Both the position numbers and the translations under genes were made by a program. Under the pieces are notes generated by a model. That model did no database searches. It worked only from the letters and a program-made list of their open reading frames with translations, and had not been told where the DNA came from. Below, piece after piece: positions 12,799 to 24,785 of a DNA stretch of 64,000 nucleotides (the stretch's first letter is position 1; the number at the start of each line of letters is the position of its first letter). The stretch comes from Centropus unirufus (taxonomy: Eukaryota; Chordata; Aves; Cuculiformes; Centropidae): assembly GCA_013397695.1 (NCBI GenBank), contig VYZI01000002.1, positions 4,184,159 to 4,248,158 of the forward strand, read 5' to 3'.

Positions 12799-14919
12799 TT
12801 TTGGCAGATGTAGTGAAGTAATGGCTGAGGATATATCATGGATACGGAAATGTGCACTAGAGGTAATTTTTCATTGTTAGTAGATTTGACTTCCTTGCAA
12901 ATCTTTTGAAAGATCTGCAAATGACTTACGAGCATCTGTTTTTTCGCAGTAGACTTCTGCTTTTCTTTATGCTAAGCCTTTAAATAGCTATTGATTAAGT
13001 CTTAACACTTGATGCAGTAAACATTCTTGTTTTAAGTAACAATATTTGTTCTCATCTATATAAATACATTTTACCTGCTTGCCACTCTAATAGATTTAGT
13101 GTTACTACATGATATATTTAAACATCTAAGGAAAGCTTTAAAATTAGTCTAGCTTTCAGGAAGGCTAGCTCACTTCAAAAAAAAAAAGAAAGACAGGAGA
13201 CTACAAGGAATGTAATTGTCATTCTCTGAACAACATAACTTCATGAATATTTAGTTTAATATGGCCAAGGAGGACTATGTCGCTGATAGAAGAAAAACTC
13301 TTGTTTTAGAGCTAATTTTGATTTAAATAAATCAACAAGAGAGTGTCTTTTAAAATACAAATCTGTCCAAGAAAAATTATTTGGCAAAAATAGTTGGTAA
13401 CAGCTGCTTTTACTGCTTTTAAGTAGTAAATATCCAAGTAATTCCCAAGTGGAAATTTAATATTATAAATGAATACATTATTTTTCTCCATTCCACAATC
13501 CAAATGAAAAATCAGTGATTTGTGTTGGGAGGAGAATACATATAAAGTTGCAAGAGAATCACAAGCCAGACCTATTTATGTTTTTGGTGGTAAAAACAGA
13601 CTTTTTCTTTCCATTGTGCTAAAAGCATGAATCAAAATGACAGTGCTCCTTAGGAAAATTAGCACCTTGGATTTCAATGGACCTGCTTGAAGTGAGTGGA
13701 AACAAATTTCTGACTTTAGAATTTTCTGTTTCAGAAGCATTTATGTCTAGGCATTTTTAATGCATTTCCCCCCAGCCCAATTACTGCTTTTTTTCAGCAA
13801 TACTAATCCATTTAATTTTACAGTCTAGTTTAAACTCTGATTATTAGCATGTTTTATCTCTTGCCTGCAAAGCTTTGCCAGTGCTGTTGGGATAAAATCT
13901 TATTTTTCTTCAAAGAAAAAGCAGATGTCATGGGCGATATCCCCTTATAACTTTAGTTGCATTTTCCACCAGGTCAGCATTTTCTGGGTTCACTAGTATG
14001 TTTGTCTTGAATGTGTGTTTTGATGATTTCAAAGGTTGATATTTTCACTTATTTCCTTTAGTTCTGTTCTTACAGTCTTCTGTTCAGATCATTATCCACC
14101 AAAAGGTACCAGTTCATCATCATTTGAATTAATGAGAATTTGCACAGAGACCTTGTTACTCTTCATTGGTCTTCACATGTGAGTAGATTTGCCTCAGTGT
14201 TTGCTTTTGGTTTGCTTTAGCTTATCCATCAGTCTAAATATTTTCAGAAGCAACTTCATGCATATCTTTAAATTGACGGAAATTCGTGACTGAAAATTTA
14301 CTTTTTGTATTCTGAACTTTACCTGCTTTTCTTGTTCATTTTGGCATAACAGGCCAAGGAATCTGTTACTATTAATAAAGTGAAGTAACAGCATATTTAG
14401 GTCAGGGATAATAAATTACTATTAACACGTATTATATCATTCCAGGCTTGATCTTCTTCTTCTAATTTCATCTTTAAAGATGCCCAGGAAAAATCACCAG
14501 CAAAAGCTCTATGTGAAATTTGAAAAAAAACCCTAAACCCAAAAATTCTCTCATATGGCCAAAATTGTATCATCAAAACTTAAAATATGAAAAACATTAC
14601 CTTACTTTTCTGTTACGATGTTTGAGTCATAAAGATGGTTGCATTATGTGCGAAATTTTCTTGAAGGGAAAATGTATTTTTTCAAATTCTTCCATTTATT
14701 ATAAAAAAATAATGCCCAGAACACGCCATTCCCTCCTCCATAGCAAGCAGTTTTCTTAAGAGCTAAGAATTTTTCATTGTGCAATCTTCATTTCAGGAGC
14801 TGGTGCTGCCTCATTTCACCTAACTTCAGTATAGGACCGTTCTTTAGGGAACCATTCAGTGTCTGGATGGAGGCCAGATGCTGACCCATTTTGATTCAAA
14901 GTTTAGAGAATGCAGCTTA

Positions 14920-14944
14920 CCCCTCCTCCGTCTCCCTCCCCCCC
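14920..14944 (-). other. Candidate G-quadruplex on the - strand
   Basis: The + strand carries C runs of 4, 3 and 7 bases at 14920-14923, 14934-14936 and 14938-14944. Read on the - strand this gives four G3 tracts with loops of 1, 1 and about 10 bases, since the seven-base run can serve as two tracts. One long loop makes it a weak to moderate candidate. It stands out against AT-rich surroundings. Confidence 0.4.
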
Positions 14945-16762
14945 ATTATTTTGCTTCTGGGTAGTGAGCTCCTTTCAGTGATACAGTCTTTGCTCTAGAA
15001 AATGCTTATTCTATTCTTTCCATTTTATTTTAAAAACTAAATCCATTTACTCATCTTATTTGAAGAGAAAGGAAAGGGCCTCTTTTCTACAGAGAACATT
15101 ATTTCTTTCTGCCTTGTGGTTTCTCTTTTAAGAAGAAAATGAAGTAGTAATATGTTACTGAAAGTAATCCCAAGTATCTTGGAGTTATAGACTAGGCTGA
15201 ACTTTTAATTGAGCAAAAGGGGAGTTCTCTTTTCCAGCTCCTTGCTGTTCTGCCTTTGATCAACATGCCCGCTTCCTGTGTCAATCATGTGTCATGAAAT
15301 CTATTATTCAAAGGAAAACTAAAGTGCCTGTAGTTTCCAATTCAATTGTAGAGACAGCTTTCTTAAAAAAAAAAATCTTTTCTCTAAACACAATACAACT
15401 GTATTCTTATTATAACCCTTTCAAGACTGCAGATTTATGGCAAAATTGTGACACTTGAGTTCTCACCTTGTGTAAAGAGCAGCTCCCATGTTAGTGAACT
15501 CAGGGTAGGTTGGCACTGTGTTCCTGCTTTTTTTGGCTTTGCGGTAGTGCTGAAGAGGTTTTTCTGCCAGGCAATGCCTACCCATGAGGATAGCTCTCAC
15601 TTTGTGTCCTTCCATAACTGATGGTGTCAGGAAGAAACATGAGGCAGAAGGACAGAAGTTTCCTTCTGTGTTCTCTTGTACCCAATATGCATCAGTAGAA
15701 AAGGCCTGTTTATAAATGAGCAGGGGAGATTATTCACTGACAACTCAGTCAGTCTCTAATTGAATATTTAGAAAAAAAGGCTTCAAAGCTTTTTTTCTGT
15801 GACTCTCAGGAATTAATAGTGGAAGGAATGTATTAAATTGATTTTCTCTCTGCCTTTTTGGGAAATGTTTGAGTGCAAGTTTATTTTGATCCCTGTTTGG
15901 TTTTAGCCAGATTATACTTACAGAATACTTTGCCCAGTTTTTTAACATCATGCTGGAAATCTCTGCAGTATTTCAAATGTAACCTAAGATTCCTTGCAGT
16001 ATCTTAAAAATGAAAAGCAAGTAGTTAAAATCTATATTTGAAAATGTATTCTCAGGAAATTGTGGCAGGTTGTCTAAGTGCATTTTTTACATTGCAACAG
16101 CTGTAAATACATACTAAGGCTGTACAAATATAGAAATGTTTATTTTCTTTTTACACTGACAAACACCCCTTTAAATGTCCCATCTTCATGACTATTCTCC
16201 CTCTAATAGACCTCTGTGCAATGACTGTATCAATGGGATTAAATAATTTCCCATTTTTGAACATGGAAGTTCCTAAAATTTTACTCATTTTTTTACTTGA
16301 GAAAAACTGCATATAGCAGAAAAAAAATGTCAGCACAGGATAGGAATTGACAGTTCTGTAAATGCCAAGGGCCTTTCAGCCCTGAGCCAGGGAATTATTT
16401 TGATGTTTGGAGATATTTACCCACGTTCTTTGAATTTCCTTGATTTCCCTTTGTCTTCCTCATGTCTGTTTTCTTCCTGGAATTTCTGAGCAGGATTCCT
16501 GATGTTATTATCCCCAGCTCTCAAAGCTTTTTTAGTCTGTAATGTGCTGGCTTGAGATAATGCAGAGTGATGTTAGTGCCATCTCCAGAGAGCTGTACAT
16601 GTCCGGTGGCTGTCTTTACTATAGTCTTCGATCCCTGTAGAGTGCTAGTCATAAAAGAATGTTGCTGTTTTGTTCTTATGCTTACGTCCCTGAAATTGCA
16701 CCTGTTCAAAGTCACACTGCGTGGAATCTTGAAACACATTCTCAAAATTGTCTCTGATTGTG

Positions 16763-16910
16763 TTGAGCTGTTTAGTCAGAGCAAATGTGAAGTGTCAGAG
16801 CAAGATAATACAATTATGAAAAACATGCATCAGCAATTGATTTGTAATTATCCTGGAGTTGTTTTCTCTTATTGCTGAAGAGCTTTTCAAGAGAAGTTAC
16901 AGAACCAAAA
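16763..16910 (+). repeat. Diverged paralogous segment, copy A
   Basis: This stretch aligns colinearly with 17482-17640, about 720 bases downstream and in the same orientation. Three anchors keep the same spacing within one base: TTGAGC at 16763 against 17482, a CA(T/C)CAGCA(A/G)(T/C)TGATTT block at 16828 against 17548, and TTACAGAA(C/T)CAAA at 16897 against 17618. In the middle block several differences fall at third codon positions of an HQQLI reading, which hints at a once-coding sequence, but neither copy keeps a usable frame. I do not recognise the family. It may be an old tandem duplication or two copies of one ancient repeat. Confidence 0.45.
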
Positions 16911-17481
16911 TCACAAGTTGCTGAAGAAAGGTAGATATTAGTTTGATTTTTTTTCAAGCTGTTGACCTGAGCTAGGAACTTGATAGAATGTACTTCAGGA
17001 TGTGATCATCCAGAATAGCCATCATGTGTGAGGTGGCTCTTGAAAACTGAAAATTTATAATTGTATGACATAATTACAAAATTTTATCATTTTCTTGAGT
17101 TGTACTCCCTTCCCCTCACATGCTCTAGCCATGCATCATGTAGACTGGCATGGTTCTTTGAGAAAGAAGTTCCTTGTAGCCGTGATTTGATGATCTGAAG
17201 ATTGTCTTTAGAACCCCTTCTTTTCCCATTCTTTTCTATTGCCTGAATTCATCACAGCAATTCTCTGTATTTACAGATATTATCTCTAGCATGCTACTGT
17301 TAGTTCTCTTCATTTCTTATATTACTCTAACAGGTCTGGAGACATTGCCAGTTTCTGTTTCCTTTTCTTCCCTTAGATAAGCATCTAAATCCAGCAATTC
17401 CAGAAGGAAATTAATCCTGACTATTTGTCACCATTGCTATGAAGTAAGATTAGAAACCTGGTTTTGATTAGATACTTAACC

Positions 17482-17640
17482 TTGAGCCATTCTGCATACC
17501 TGAAAATGAAGGCCTCACGTTGCACTGTTTTGGATCGTAAAACACTTCACCAGCAGCTGATTTATATCTGTCCTGAAGTGGCTTGCTGCCATTTAAAATT
17601 ACACCTTTCATTTAAAATTACAGAATCAAATCCTCAGAGA
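17482..17640 (+). repeat. Diverged paralogous segment, copy B
   Basis: Partner of the segment at 16763-16910. It contains its own short internal direct repeat: CATTTAAAATTACA at 17590-17603 and again at 17609-17622, period 19. The shared anchors with copy A are TTGAGC, the HQQLI-coding block and TTACAGAA, in the same order and spacing. Confidence 0.45.
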
Positions 17641-18289
17641 GCAGCAATCATGTAATGAAAAGATACCAGTTTGTTGCAGTTGAGGATACAGCCGTGAATG
17701 GAGTGTCTAAATCATTCAGATAGTTTTAAAAAATATGTTACATTTGAGTTAGACCCATGAAAATGCACAGATATCCTGTAACATCAAATGCTGAACTAAT
17801 TAAATGGAATGAAAAAATCAGATTCTTCTGGTCTCCACTCTCAACATGTTTTGAAACCAAAACAAATTTTTTTTACTTTGAATCAGTCTGTTGGGAAAAT
17901 AAATTAATACAGGAAATAAGATTAGAGCAAAAATTAGAGAAAAGGATGTAAACATTCTAGTTTTAATTCATGAATTCTTTATGTTTTGAGTAATGTACAC
18001 ACCCGTGCAAAGGATAGGGAAATAAAACCTTTCCACATCAGGATAAGAAATCATTTTGCATCATTATTGCATCTCTAAATGACAGCGAAGTGAGTGAAAT
18101 AGCAGTCCCTTCAGCAATTCTGGTGGCACATCAGGATAGCTCCTGGAAGGCAAGTAAGCAGAGTGGGTTGTACTTTGTACAGGCTAGATTTGACTTTGTT
18201 GTTTAATAGCTTAATAAGAGTGAAATAAATTAAGAGGAGAATATAATCTTCACTATCTAATCAGAAGAGAAGATAAGTTGTTGTATGCT

Positions 18290-18559
18290 TTCAGATAACA
18301 GCCATGTTTCAAGCCCAGGCTGCAGGTACAAGTCCAGCAATAGGCTGGGGGTTTCCTCATTCATTGCACTGGGTGCAACAGGTGATCCTGTCCTCCCTGG
18401 AGGCAAGTTTTGCGTGTGGATGTGACGCACAACCCTACCGGCCCTGAGGCAGCAGGGCTATTCTCCTGAGCTGAAAGGAGCTGAACAGGAGCAGTTGGAG
18501 AGCCAGAGAAGCTCACAAATGAGGCCCACAGGGACATCCCTGCTTCCACTTAGAGTCTT
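18290..18559. other. GC-richer lead-in to the ancient LINE
   Basis: Base composition rises sharply here relative to the AT-rich flank and stays high to about 19020. It may be the 5' part (5' UTR or start of ORF1) of the LINE that follows, because there is no visible break. I cannot match these bases to a specific part of the family, so they are listed separately. Confidence 0.35.
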
Positions 18560-18679
18560 ATGTTGTGGAGGGAGGATACGAGACTCAGGGGAAGATAGGA
18601 TGCAGCACTCAGCTGGTGCCACGATGTCTTTGTGCTGTGGGTGCTCCTGCACTTGGGGGTCTTCAGGGCTGTGAGAAGC

Positions 18680-19030
18680 AGGTGGTAGGAATAAGAGACT
18701 TGCTTCATGGGCACGTAGGCAGCCAAGTATACAGCACAGGAGAGGATCATGCCGTATTTTTTCTCTGGTGTGCAAAGCAGCAAACCTCACAAGGTTTTAG
18801 ATTACTTCGAATACGTTTGTTTGAGAAGCAGAGAAAGAGCTGCGGGTCTGGTCCATGTTGGTACCACTGACATAAGGAAGTGCAGAAGAAACAGGCTTTG
18901 TGGCAAATACAAGCTGCTGGTCAGGATAATGACCTCCATAACCTCTCTGCTCTGAAATACTGCCAATTCCAGTGTAAGGCACATGAGATGGCAGAAGCCC
19001 AGGGCCTCAGGGCGTGGTTGACTCAAAGCT
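18680..19030 (+). pseudogene. Decayed LINE ORF1 esterase domain
   Basis: CR1-group ORF1 proteins carry an SGNH-type esterase. Here a VVGIRDLLHGH reading at about 18688-18720 sits where the family has its GDS-containing block (VVxGDSLLRG), so the nucleophile serine motif is lost. About 100 bases on, LVHVGTTDIRK at 18848-18880 matches the family's HVGTNDI block, with the conserved asparagine changed to threonine by a single base. The later WLRSWC-type segment is visible as a GCGTGGTTGA trace near 19012-19021. The order and spacing of the blocks support homology. Frameshifts and stops make a product impossible. Confidence 0.65.
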
Positions 19031-19379
19031 GTAGAAGAGACAGATTTGTTTAGACGAGGAACTGGTAAATGTTTTGGGACTGTTGCATCCTAGGAAAATA
19101 GGCTTTACTTTAGATAAAATGGAGCCTGGCTGCTGGCACTGAAAATTAAAATGATCATAGAGGATTTTCTAAACTAGAAACAGAAGGTAAAACTGACAGG
19201 TGTTAGAGGAATATTCGGGCCAGTCTCATGCAATCCTCAAAGAGGATGTGGCTAATGTTCAATGAACCTCCAAAAAAGCCAGGAGGGACATAAATAAAAA
19301 CTGAGATAGATGGAGAATACAAATCAGATTGTTTTCAATGCCATTAGAGTAACACGTGCAATACCAAGCAAGGCCAAAA

Positions 19380-21420
19380 ATTACAGAAGCTTCTACAACA
19401 ATAGTAGAAGCCTAACAAAAAAAATAGAAAAAATTGAATAGATAGTACCAGTGGCAAACCTCAATAAGATACCTCACAGAGGTTGAATGGAGGTACACTA
19501 GGTTATTTAGATACTCGAACATTGATTTTTGTAGAAAGTACAGAGAGTGTGGGAGAGGCACAGTACAGGAAGGACAGTGTTAATGTCGAACACTGTGTAA
19601 TATTGGGGGAAAAGAAAAGTACTGAGGAATTTATATGGGTGAAATCTAACAGTTTAGTAGTAAAAATGTAGCACTGGGATCATGCTACCATCCATCCCAA
19701 TCATGACAGAAAAGTGAAACTGTAGAAGCTTCAGTTAAGACAGGTAAAATGAGCAAATTGCAACTATCTAGTCCAGTACCTGATCAGGATGAGATGTGGA
19801 AAAACAAATTATTTCTTACATCACTTTGTCTCAGAATCTGGGAAAAATCCTCAGATATTATCCTGAACTTGGTCTCAAGGAGTGCACAAGAACTAATTCA
19901 GGAGTTCCTAATGGCTCTATAACTGTGACCATAATATAAAGTTAATCTTTGTATCATGAAAAAAAAGTAAAATAAATCCAGTGGACAGATATTCAGTTTC
20001 AAGAAAGATCACTAAATTAAAAAAGAGACAGTTGTTAAAAAATTGTAAAAAAACGTACAACTGGCCCATAAAAAAAATCCTGAAATCCTGTAGGAAACTG
20101 TTGAACAAGCAAGACCCTGGAGTAAGTATTACAAGCCCAGTTAAACTGTGTACTACAATTCCAGGAGAAAATGAAGTCATCAATTGAAATCTCTTCAAGG
20201 CTCAAGGGAAAAGCTATCATAGCAAACATTACTAACTCGGGGAAAAGAATGGCAGCTAAAAAATGGGAGGCCTGCAGAAAGAAGCAGAAAGAAAAGCCTA
20301 TAATAAATAGCAATTAGAATAATAAATTAAAAAATTAAGAGGAATAAGGGAATTTGAAGACCTTCGTATAAAGTTGCGTACCCTATTACTCCGGGCGAAT
20401 GGTGGTTTAACAAACCTATCCTCAAAGGGGAGCCTGGATAGGTAGGTCCTGGATCTTACAGTCTAGTGAACTTCCTCTCCACCCCCTGATAATGCCATAG
20501 ACAATGCCCCCACTCCTAAAAATCTGTGAGAAGTAGGTGAGAATAAAGGTCATTTTTTGGTATGGTTCTAGTAAGGGTAAGTCCTGTCTCACTGACCTTG
20601 TGCGGTTCTCAACATTTGGGTTTACTGTGTATGCCAGTGAGAATACAGAAAAAGGGGATTAAGTGGTCTGAGAACATTTGGATTTTATAAAAGCTTCTAA
20701 CAGGTTTCTTAACAAAGGCTCTTGAGGAAACTAAGCTGCTTTTAGTTTGAATAAGAAGTTATTTGCAGATTGGAAGATGGTTAGTTCGCAAGGAACTGGT
20801 AAGGTTTAATTGTCACTTCTAAAGAGGTAGAAGGGTAGTCGAGAGGTCATTGTTGAATCTGTATTAAGATCGGTTTTAGTCAAGATCTTTAATAGTAGTT
20901 TGGGAAAGAGAACAAATTGTGAAATCTACAATTTCATAGATGACAAAATTTTTTTTTGGGAAATCAAATACCATGTTGATGGTAAGGATCAAAAAGAACA
21001 GATAAACTATAGAGTACATAACTGTAAGGCAGGAAGAATAATTCAAATCATGTTTACATGATGCTGAGCTCAGAAATGGCAGGTATAACTCATAAGAGTG
21101 ATTTCAGTCATCACTGGCTGATGACTGCATTTATCTGTTCAACAAGGCATGGCATTATCAGGAAGAGTATTGAGAACAAAATAGGAAGTATTGTTTTGCT
21201 ATTATTGAAACATTCATGTCCACGTATCCTGAATATTGCGTGTATTTCTAGTCTGTACATCTCAGAAAAGTAAATGGATTTAGAAAATGGAATAGGAGTA
21301 CAGGGTAGGGCAATTAAAATTAGTAAGGAGGTAAAGCAGTTACCTTATAAGGAGACACTGAGGAGTCTGGGACTCTCTAGTGTGGAGAGAAAACAGGGCA
21401 TTGTCAAGGTTTCCAAAATC
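19380..21420 (+). pseudogene. Decayed LINE ORF2: endonuclease and reverse transcriptase
   Basis: Readable pieces, in order: an EEFIWVKSNS piece at about 19624-19653, aligned with the endonuclease text LESLWVKL; SYSLVNFLS at about 20455-20481 for the NYRPVSLTS block; GKSCLTDLV at 20576-20603; LDFIKA at 20678-20695 for LDFSKAFD; and F-I-D-D-K at 20933-20947 for the catalytic FADDTK box, with its alanine changed and threonine lost. Next come YPEYCVYF at 21225-21248 for HLEYCVQF, and SLGLSSVERK at about 21367-21396 for LGLFSLEKR. Stops and frameshifts separate all of these. This is the fossil of the same element as the ORF1 remnant just upstream. Confidence 0.78.
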
Positions 21421-21872
21421 TACAAGTTGATGAATTAGGTATATGTGGAACTGGTGTTCACCAAACCCTGCTGTAGTCAATGAGTGAGCAGTAATTGAAG
21501 CCAACGGAATGTAACTTTAAACCAGACAACAGAAAGTAGCTTTTTACATAGTGGGTATAGCAATTCTAGAAACTCTTGCAACTGGAGGTTATGGAGACAA
21601 ATAATACCAGTAGGATCATAGATGAATCTAAGGAAAGTTATGGAAATCCAGTCTAGAGGCAGGCAGTACAAAGAATAGGTAGGGACATGCTCTCTAACCT
21701 CCCTAATACAGAAATTTTTGAATGCTGGAACTCACTAAGACGGAGGAACTGCAGCTACATACCATTACTTTCCCCAAATAGCACGTTATTGCTTCTCTAA
21801 GACGCAGAGTACTGAACCAAAGGGGATGATGATCTGACTCAGTATGGCATTTCTTCCATTCCTACATTTTGT

Positions 21873-24237
21873 CAATTTAACCCTGTTTCAAGTAAAAGTT
21901 CTTTCAAAAGATTATTCTTGAACTTTTAAATTTCTTCTTCTTTTCAATAACCACTTCAAGTCTTCACTAATAGAACTTGAGCCAAGAATAGAGATTATTT
22001 CCACATAATAATATGAAAAAAAATAAGGGAACTGGAATTTATCTGAAAAGCAGAGGGATGAAATGGTTCTACCTATTCTGAGCCCATTAGTCATGCTTTG
22101 CTGTTATTTGATCATGCTGTAAATATCTGAGCTATTTAACACGATGTTCTCAATAGGCTCAGTAAATGGCACAAAGAGCACCTTTACACATTAACTGTCC
22201 TCACCTTCTGCCAATAAGTTTCCATCCAGCTTCCACTTGTTATGAGAGCTTCTATCTTTGCGGCTGATTGGTGTAGATAGGTTTGAGTTATTTCTTATTC
22301 AGTTGCCTCCACAGCAGAAACAATAACAATATAAAGATCCAAAGATGTAAGTAAGACCACCACCAGCAATTTCAAGTATATTCTGGGTCATGCTAAAAAT
22401 ATTTCAAAAACAACAAGCCAGTTTAAAAGGTCATGAGATTTTTAGTGAAAGCAAATATGATGGTTCATATGTTTTGCCATTGGGGTTTTCGAATTGGTTA
22501 AGCTAGGTCTTTTCCTCAATCCTTGTAGCATTGGACATTTCCTTTTTAAGGAAAATGAAGCTGCTCATTGCTCCAAGAAGTGGGGTAAAAAGGATGTGGC
22601 AAAATCCCTGACTTGTGTCAACAAAAATAGCTGTTACATGACACTTTAAAAGAGTAAGAAGTGCCTTGCGAGAATCTCAGACGGCCAGAGAGGAATTTTG
22701 AGTGTTTTACATATGATTAGCTCTGCTATTAACTTACCCATTGGACTGATGGACAGCAGAATGAGCAGAGGCTGCACAGCCTGCATTTCTAGTTAACCTT
22801 TGTCAGAGAATGAGTATAATACTTCATACATTAATGTAAACCTGCACAGACTAACTCACAGACTGTGCAGATTTGCATATGCAAACCTTTAAGCTTGTAA
22901 CTGTATTTTTGGTTTCTGTACATGCACACATATACCGAATTTCTATGTTTTATGCTGCTTCTGTGCAGTTTTCTTAAACGTTATTAATCATTCGGATTCA
23001 TATGGTAAGGAAAAAAAGTAGGAAATAAGTTTTGAAGTAGGACAAACTGATATGACCTTCAGCCACACAGGTACAATTACCATCTTTTACAAGTATATTA
23101 GCAAATGAAATGTAATTTTTCCACTGGTTTTGCAGGGATGGCAATGAAGTAACTCATTCACTTCACTGGATGAGAATAATGACTTACTTTTTCCTCTATT
23201 TGCATCAAACCCCAAAATAGGATTTAAGCCAACCTCTTCCCACTCCTCCAGGTACATTTATACATGCATAAAATCTCCTTAGACAATTATTTACTACCTT
23301 TCCTACCTTTAATCACACACATTCTGCAGATTAAAGAGAAAATGTTTTCCAGAAATGTACTTTCTTATTCCATGATGACTAAGTGCCATTTCTGTGAAAC
23401 CTAAGGTTCCCAGGACAAATTCAAGATTAACACTAAAAGGAATAGTGCTTGCTTCTAACAGTGAGTTCAGGAAAACACAATGGTAACTAGTGTTTATGGA
23501 AACTGGTTTCAGGAACAAGTGGAAGAAATTAGGCTGATTATTATCTACATAAGTTTTAATTGAAAAGATGAAAATAAAAGGATCCAAGGTGTGCTTTTCC
23601 TCTGTTTTCTGCTGCCTGGACATTAAAGAGTTGTACCACTGTGAAACACCAAAAAGCAGGAAGAGGAGAATTATAGTTTCTGCCACAACCCATAAGGGAG
23701 AAGTTAGAGTTACTCTTGACTTTGGTTAAAAGTGTCCTTCGAATACTCCTTGAAAACATAATAGCTTTTTATTTATGGACTGGACTAACAGATGCTGAGT
23801 CTCACAAGTCTTGTTGAAGTCAGTTATACTTCTTGGGTTTGCTCAAGAATTGTCTCATGCTTTGAATATGTGACTACCTTGTATAACATTACCTCAGTGT
23901 TACTTTCTCCAGTCACATTTTCAAAATGAACTCCATTCATAAGAATATTGTTTTGTCTTGAGAGAAGATATGAACTAGGCAAGAAAGCAGGGAAATAAAC
24001 ATAATTATCTTGTAAATAGAATCAGAGTAATTTACAAAAACAAAATCATGCTACTTTTCAATCACACATGATAGTTTCCATTCTGGGCTACATTCCTGGA
24101 AATCTCCCAACTGAAATGCCTGAAAAGTGAATGCAAAAGCAAACACATCTATTTAAAGAAATCATGTGTGTCTTAAAGGGGAAACAAGTCATGTGCATAA
24201 TACAAAAGCCAACAGCAGACTCAAAGAGGAGGATTCT
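21873..24237. other. Unique sequence with a motif cluster
   Basis: No gene is supported. The longest open frame of the whole window lies here on the - strand (23309-23686, 125 codons), but it begins at GTG, its first ATG is 22 codons in, and no domain is recognisable, so I treat it as chance. The notable content is the motif cluster at 22772-22968, listed separately. Confidence 0.6.
22772..22968. promoter_or_regulatory. Cluster of CTGCACAG motifs around a POU palindrome
   Basis: The 8-mer CTGCACAG occurs at 22772-22779 and 22842-22849, and its reverse complement at 22863-22870 and 22961-22968: four exact copies in under 200 bases. The middle two form a perfect 8-bp stem with a 13-base loop. 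Directly beside it, 22872-22885 is a perfect 14-base palindrome TTTGCATATGCAAA. It contains a POU-octamer match, ATTTGCAT at 22871-22878, and a near match on the other strand. The density is far above chance for an 8-mer. Enhancer function is inference only. Confidence 0.35.
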
Positions 24238-24362
24238 GTTCAAGGTCAGGTTGGATGGGACATTGAACAACCTAATCTAGTGGAAAAAGTCCCTGTCCAT
24301 GGCAGAGAGGTTAGAACTAGACTATTTAAAGATCCTTTCCAACCCAAACCATTCATATTCCC
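24238..24362 (+). mobile_element. CR1: CR1 LINE, very short 3' tail
   Basis: Only the last part of CR1 is present: the end of ORF2 (the F-K-x-R-L-D-G-x-L stretch, here GTTCAAGGTCAGGTTGGATG) and the 3' UTR with GTCCCTGTCCATGGCAGAGAGG, AACTAGACTATTTAAAGATC and CCTTTCCAACCC. It belongs with the 12.4 kb subfamily. The terminal octamer is reduced to a single ATTCATATTC-like remnant. Extreme 5' truncation is normal for this family. Confidence 0.9.
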
Positions 24363-24785
24363 AGTCACATGCCAGGACCATCCTTCTAAAAACGGTGAGG
24401 GCTTGTGTGTATGCCCAGGACAAAAAAGGAAAAGTCATAGCGTGAGAAACAATGACTGGAGTCACTGTGTGTCACATAAAGCAACATGTAAAAAAAATCC
24501 AGTCTTTTAGCAGGGCTTCTGCAGAAGCCAGTAACACCACATAACAGGAGTATCAGTCATGCTGTGACCACATACTATAGGTAGTGTAACTATTTTAATG
24601 ATATTATGAGAAAAGGGATCAGACTGATCTAAAAAATATTGATAGATTCTGAAATCAATTTTCTTGCTAAGGATTATAAATCTATCCTAAATGTTACAAT
24701 GCTTGTACTGGTCACATTCTTATTTTGATAATTCAGAGAGGATTACATTTGCATGTACATTTGTAAGTAAAATCCCATACTTGTG

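Larger units (their letters stand above)
12799..18289. other. Unique non-coding sequence with paralogous segments
   Basis: No gene is supported. Contents I can point to: an A run at 13177-13187; a C-rich stretch at 14920-14944 that is G-quadruplex-capable on the - strand; an A run at 15366-15376; a pair of diverged colinear segments at 16763-16910 and 17482-17640 (listed separately); and a 14-base direct repeat with 19-base period at 17590-17622. The remainder is AT-rich and unremarkable. Confidence 0.65.
18560..21872 (+). mobile_element. Ancient, nearly full-length CR1/L3-type LINE
   Basis: About 3.3 kb of colinear similarity to the old CR1/L3-like LINE lineage shared by turtles, crocodilians and birds. 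In order: ORF1 with a decayed SGNH-esterase domain (18680-19030); the start of ORF2 endonuclease (about 19380-19660); reverse-transcriptase blocks (about 20440-20950); the ORF2 C-terminal region (about 21200-21420); and a 3' end whose GATCTGACTCAGTATGGCATT at 21830-21850 corresponds to the conserved family terminus. All frames are broken by stops and indels, and divergence is high, so the insertion is old and immobile. Most avian CR1 copies are only a few hundred bases long, so this length is unusual. Intermediate stretches, notably about 19660-20340, are poorly matched and could hold a secondary indel. Confidence 0.82.

Noticed and set aside
14521..14545. CCCTAAACCC word resembling a plant-type telomere repeat
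   Set aside because: Less than two units are present, in an A-rich context, so it is a chance match.
23309..23686. Longest open frame of the window (125 codons, - strand) with a hydrophobic N-terminus resembling a signal peptide
   Set aside because: It starts at GTG, the first ATG is 22 codons in, no domain is recognisable, and this length is expected by chance in 64 kb searched in six frames.
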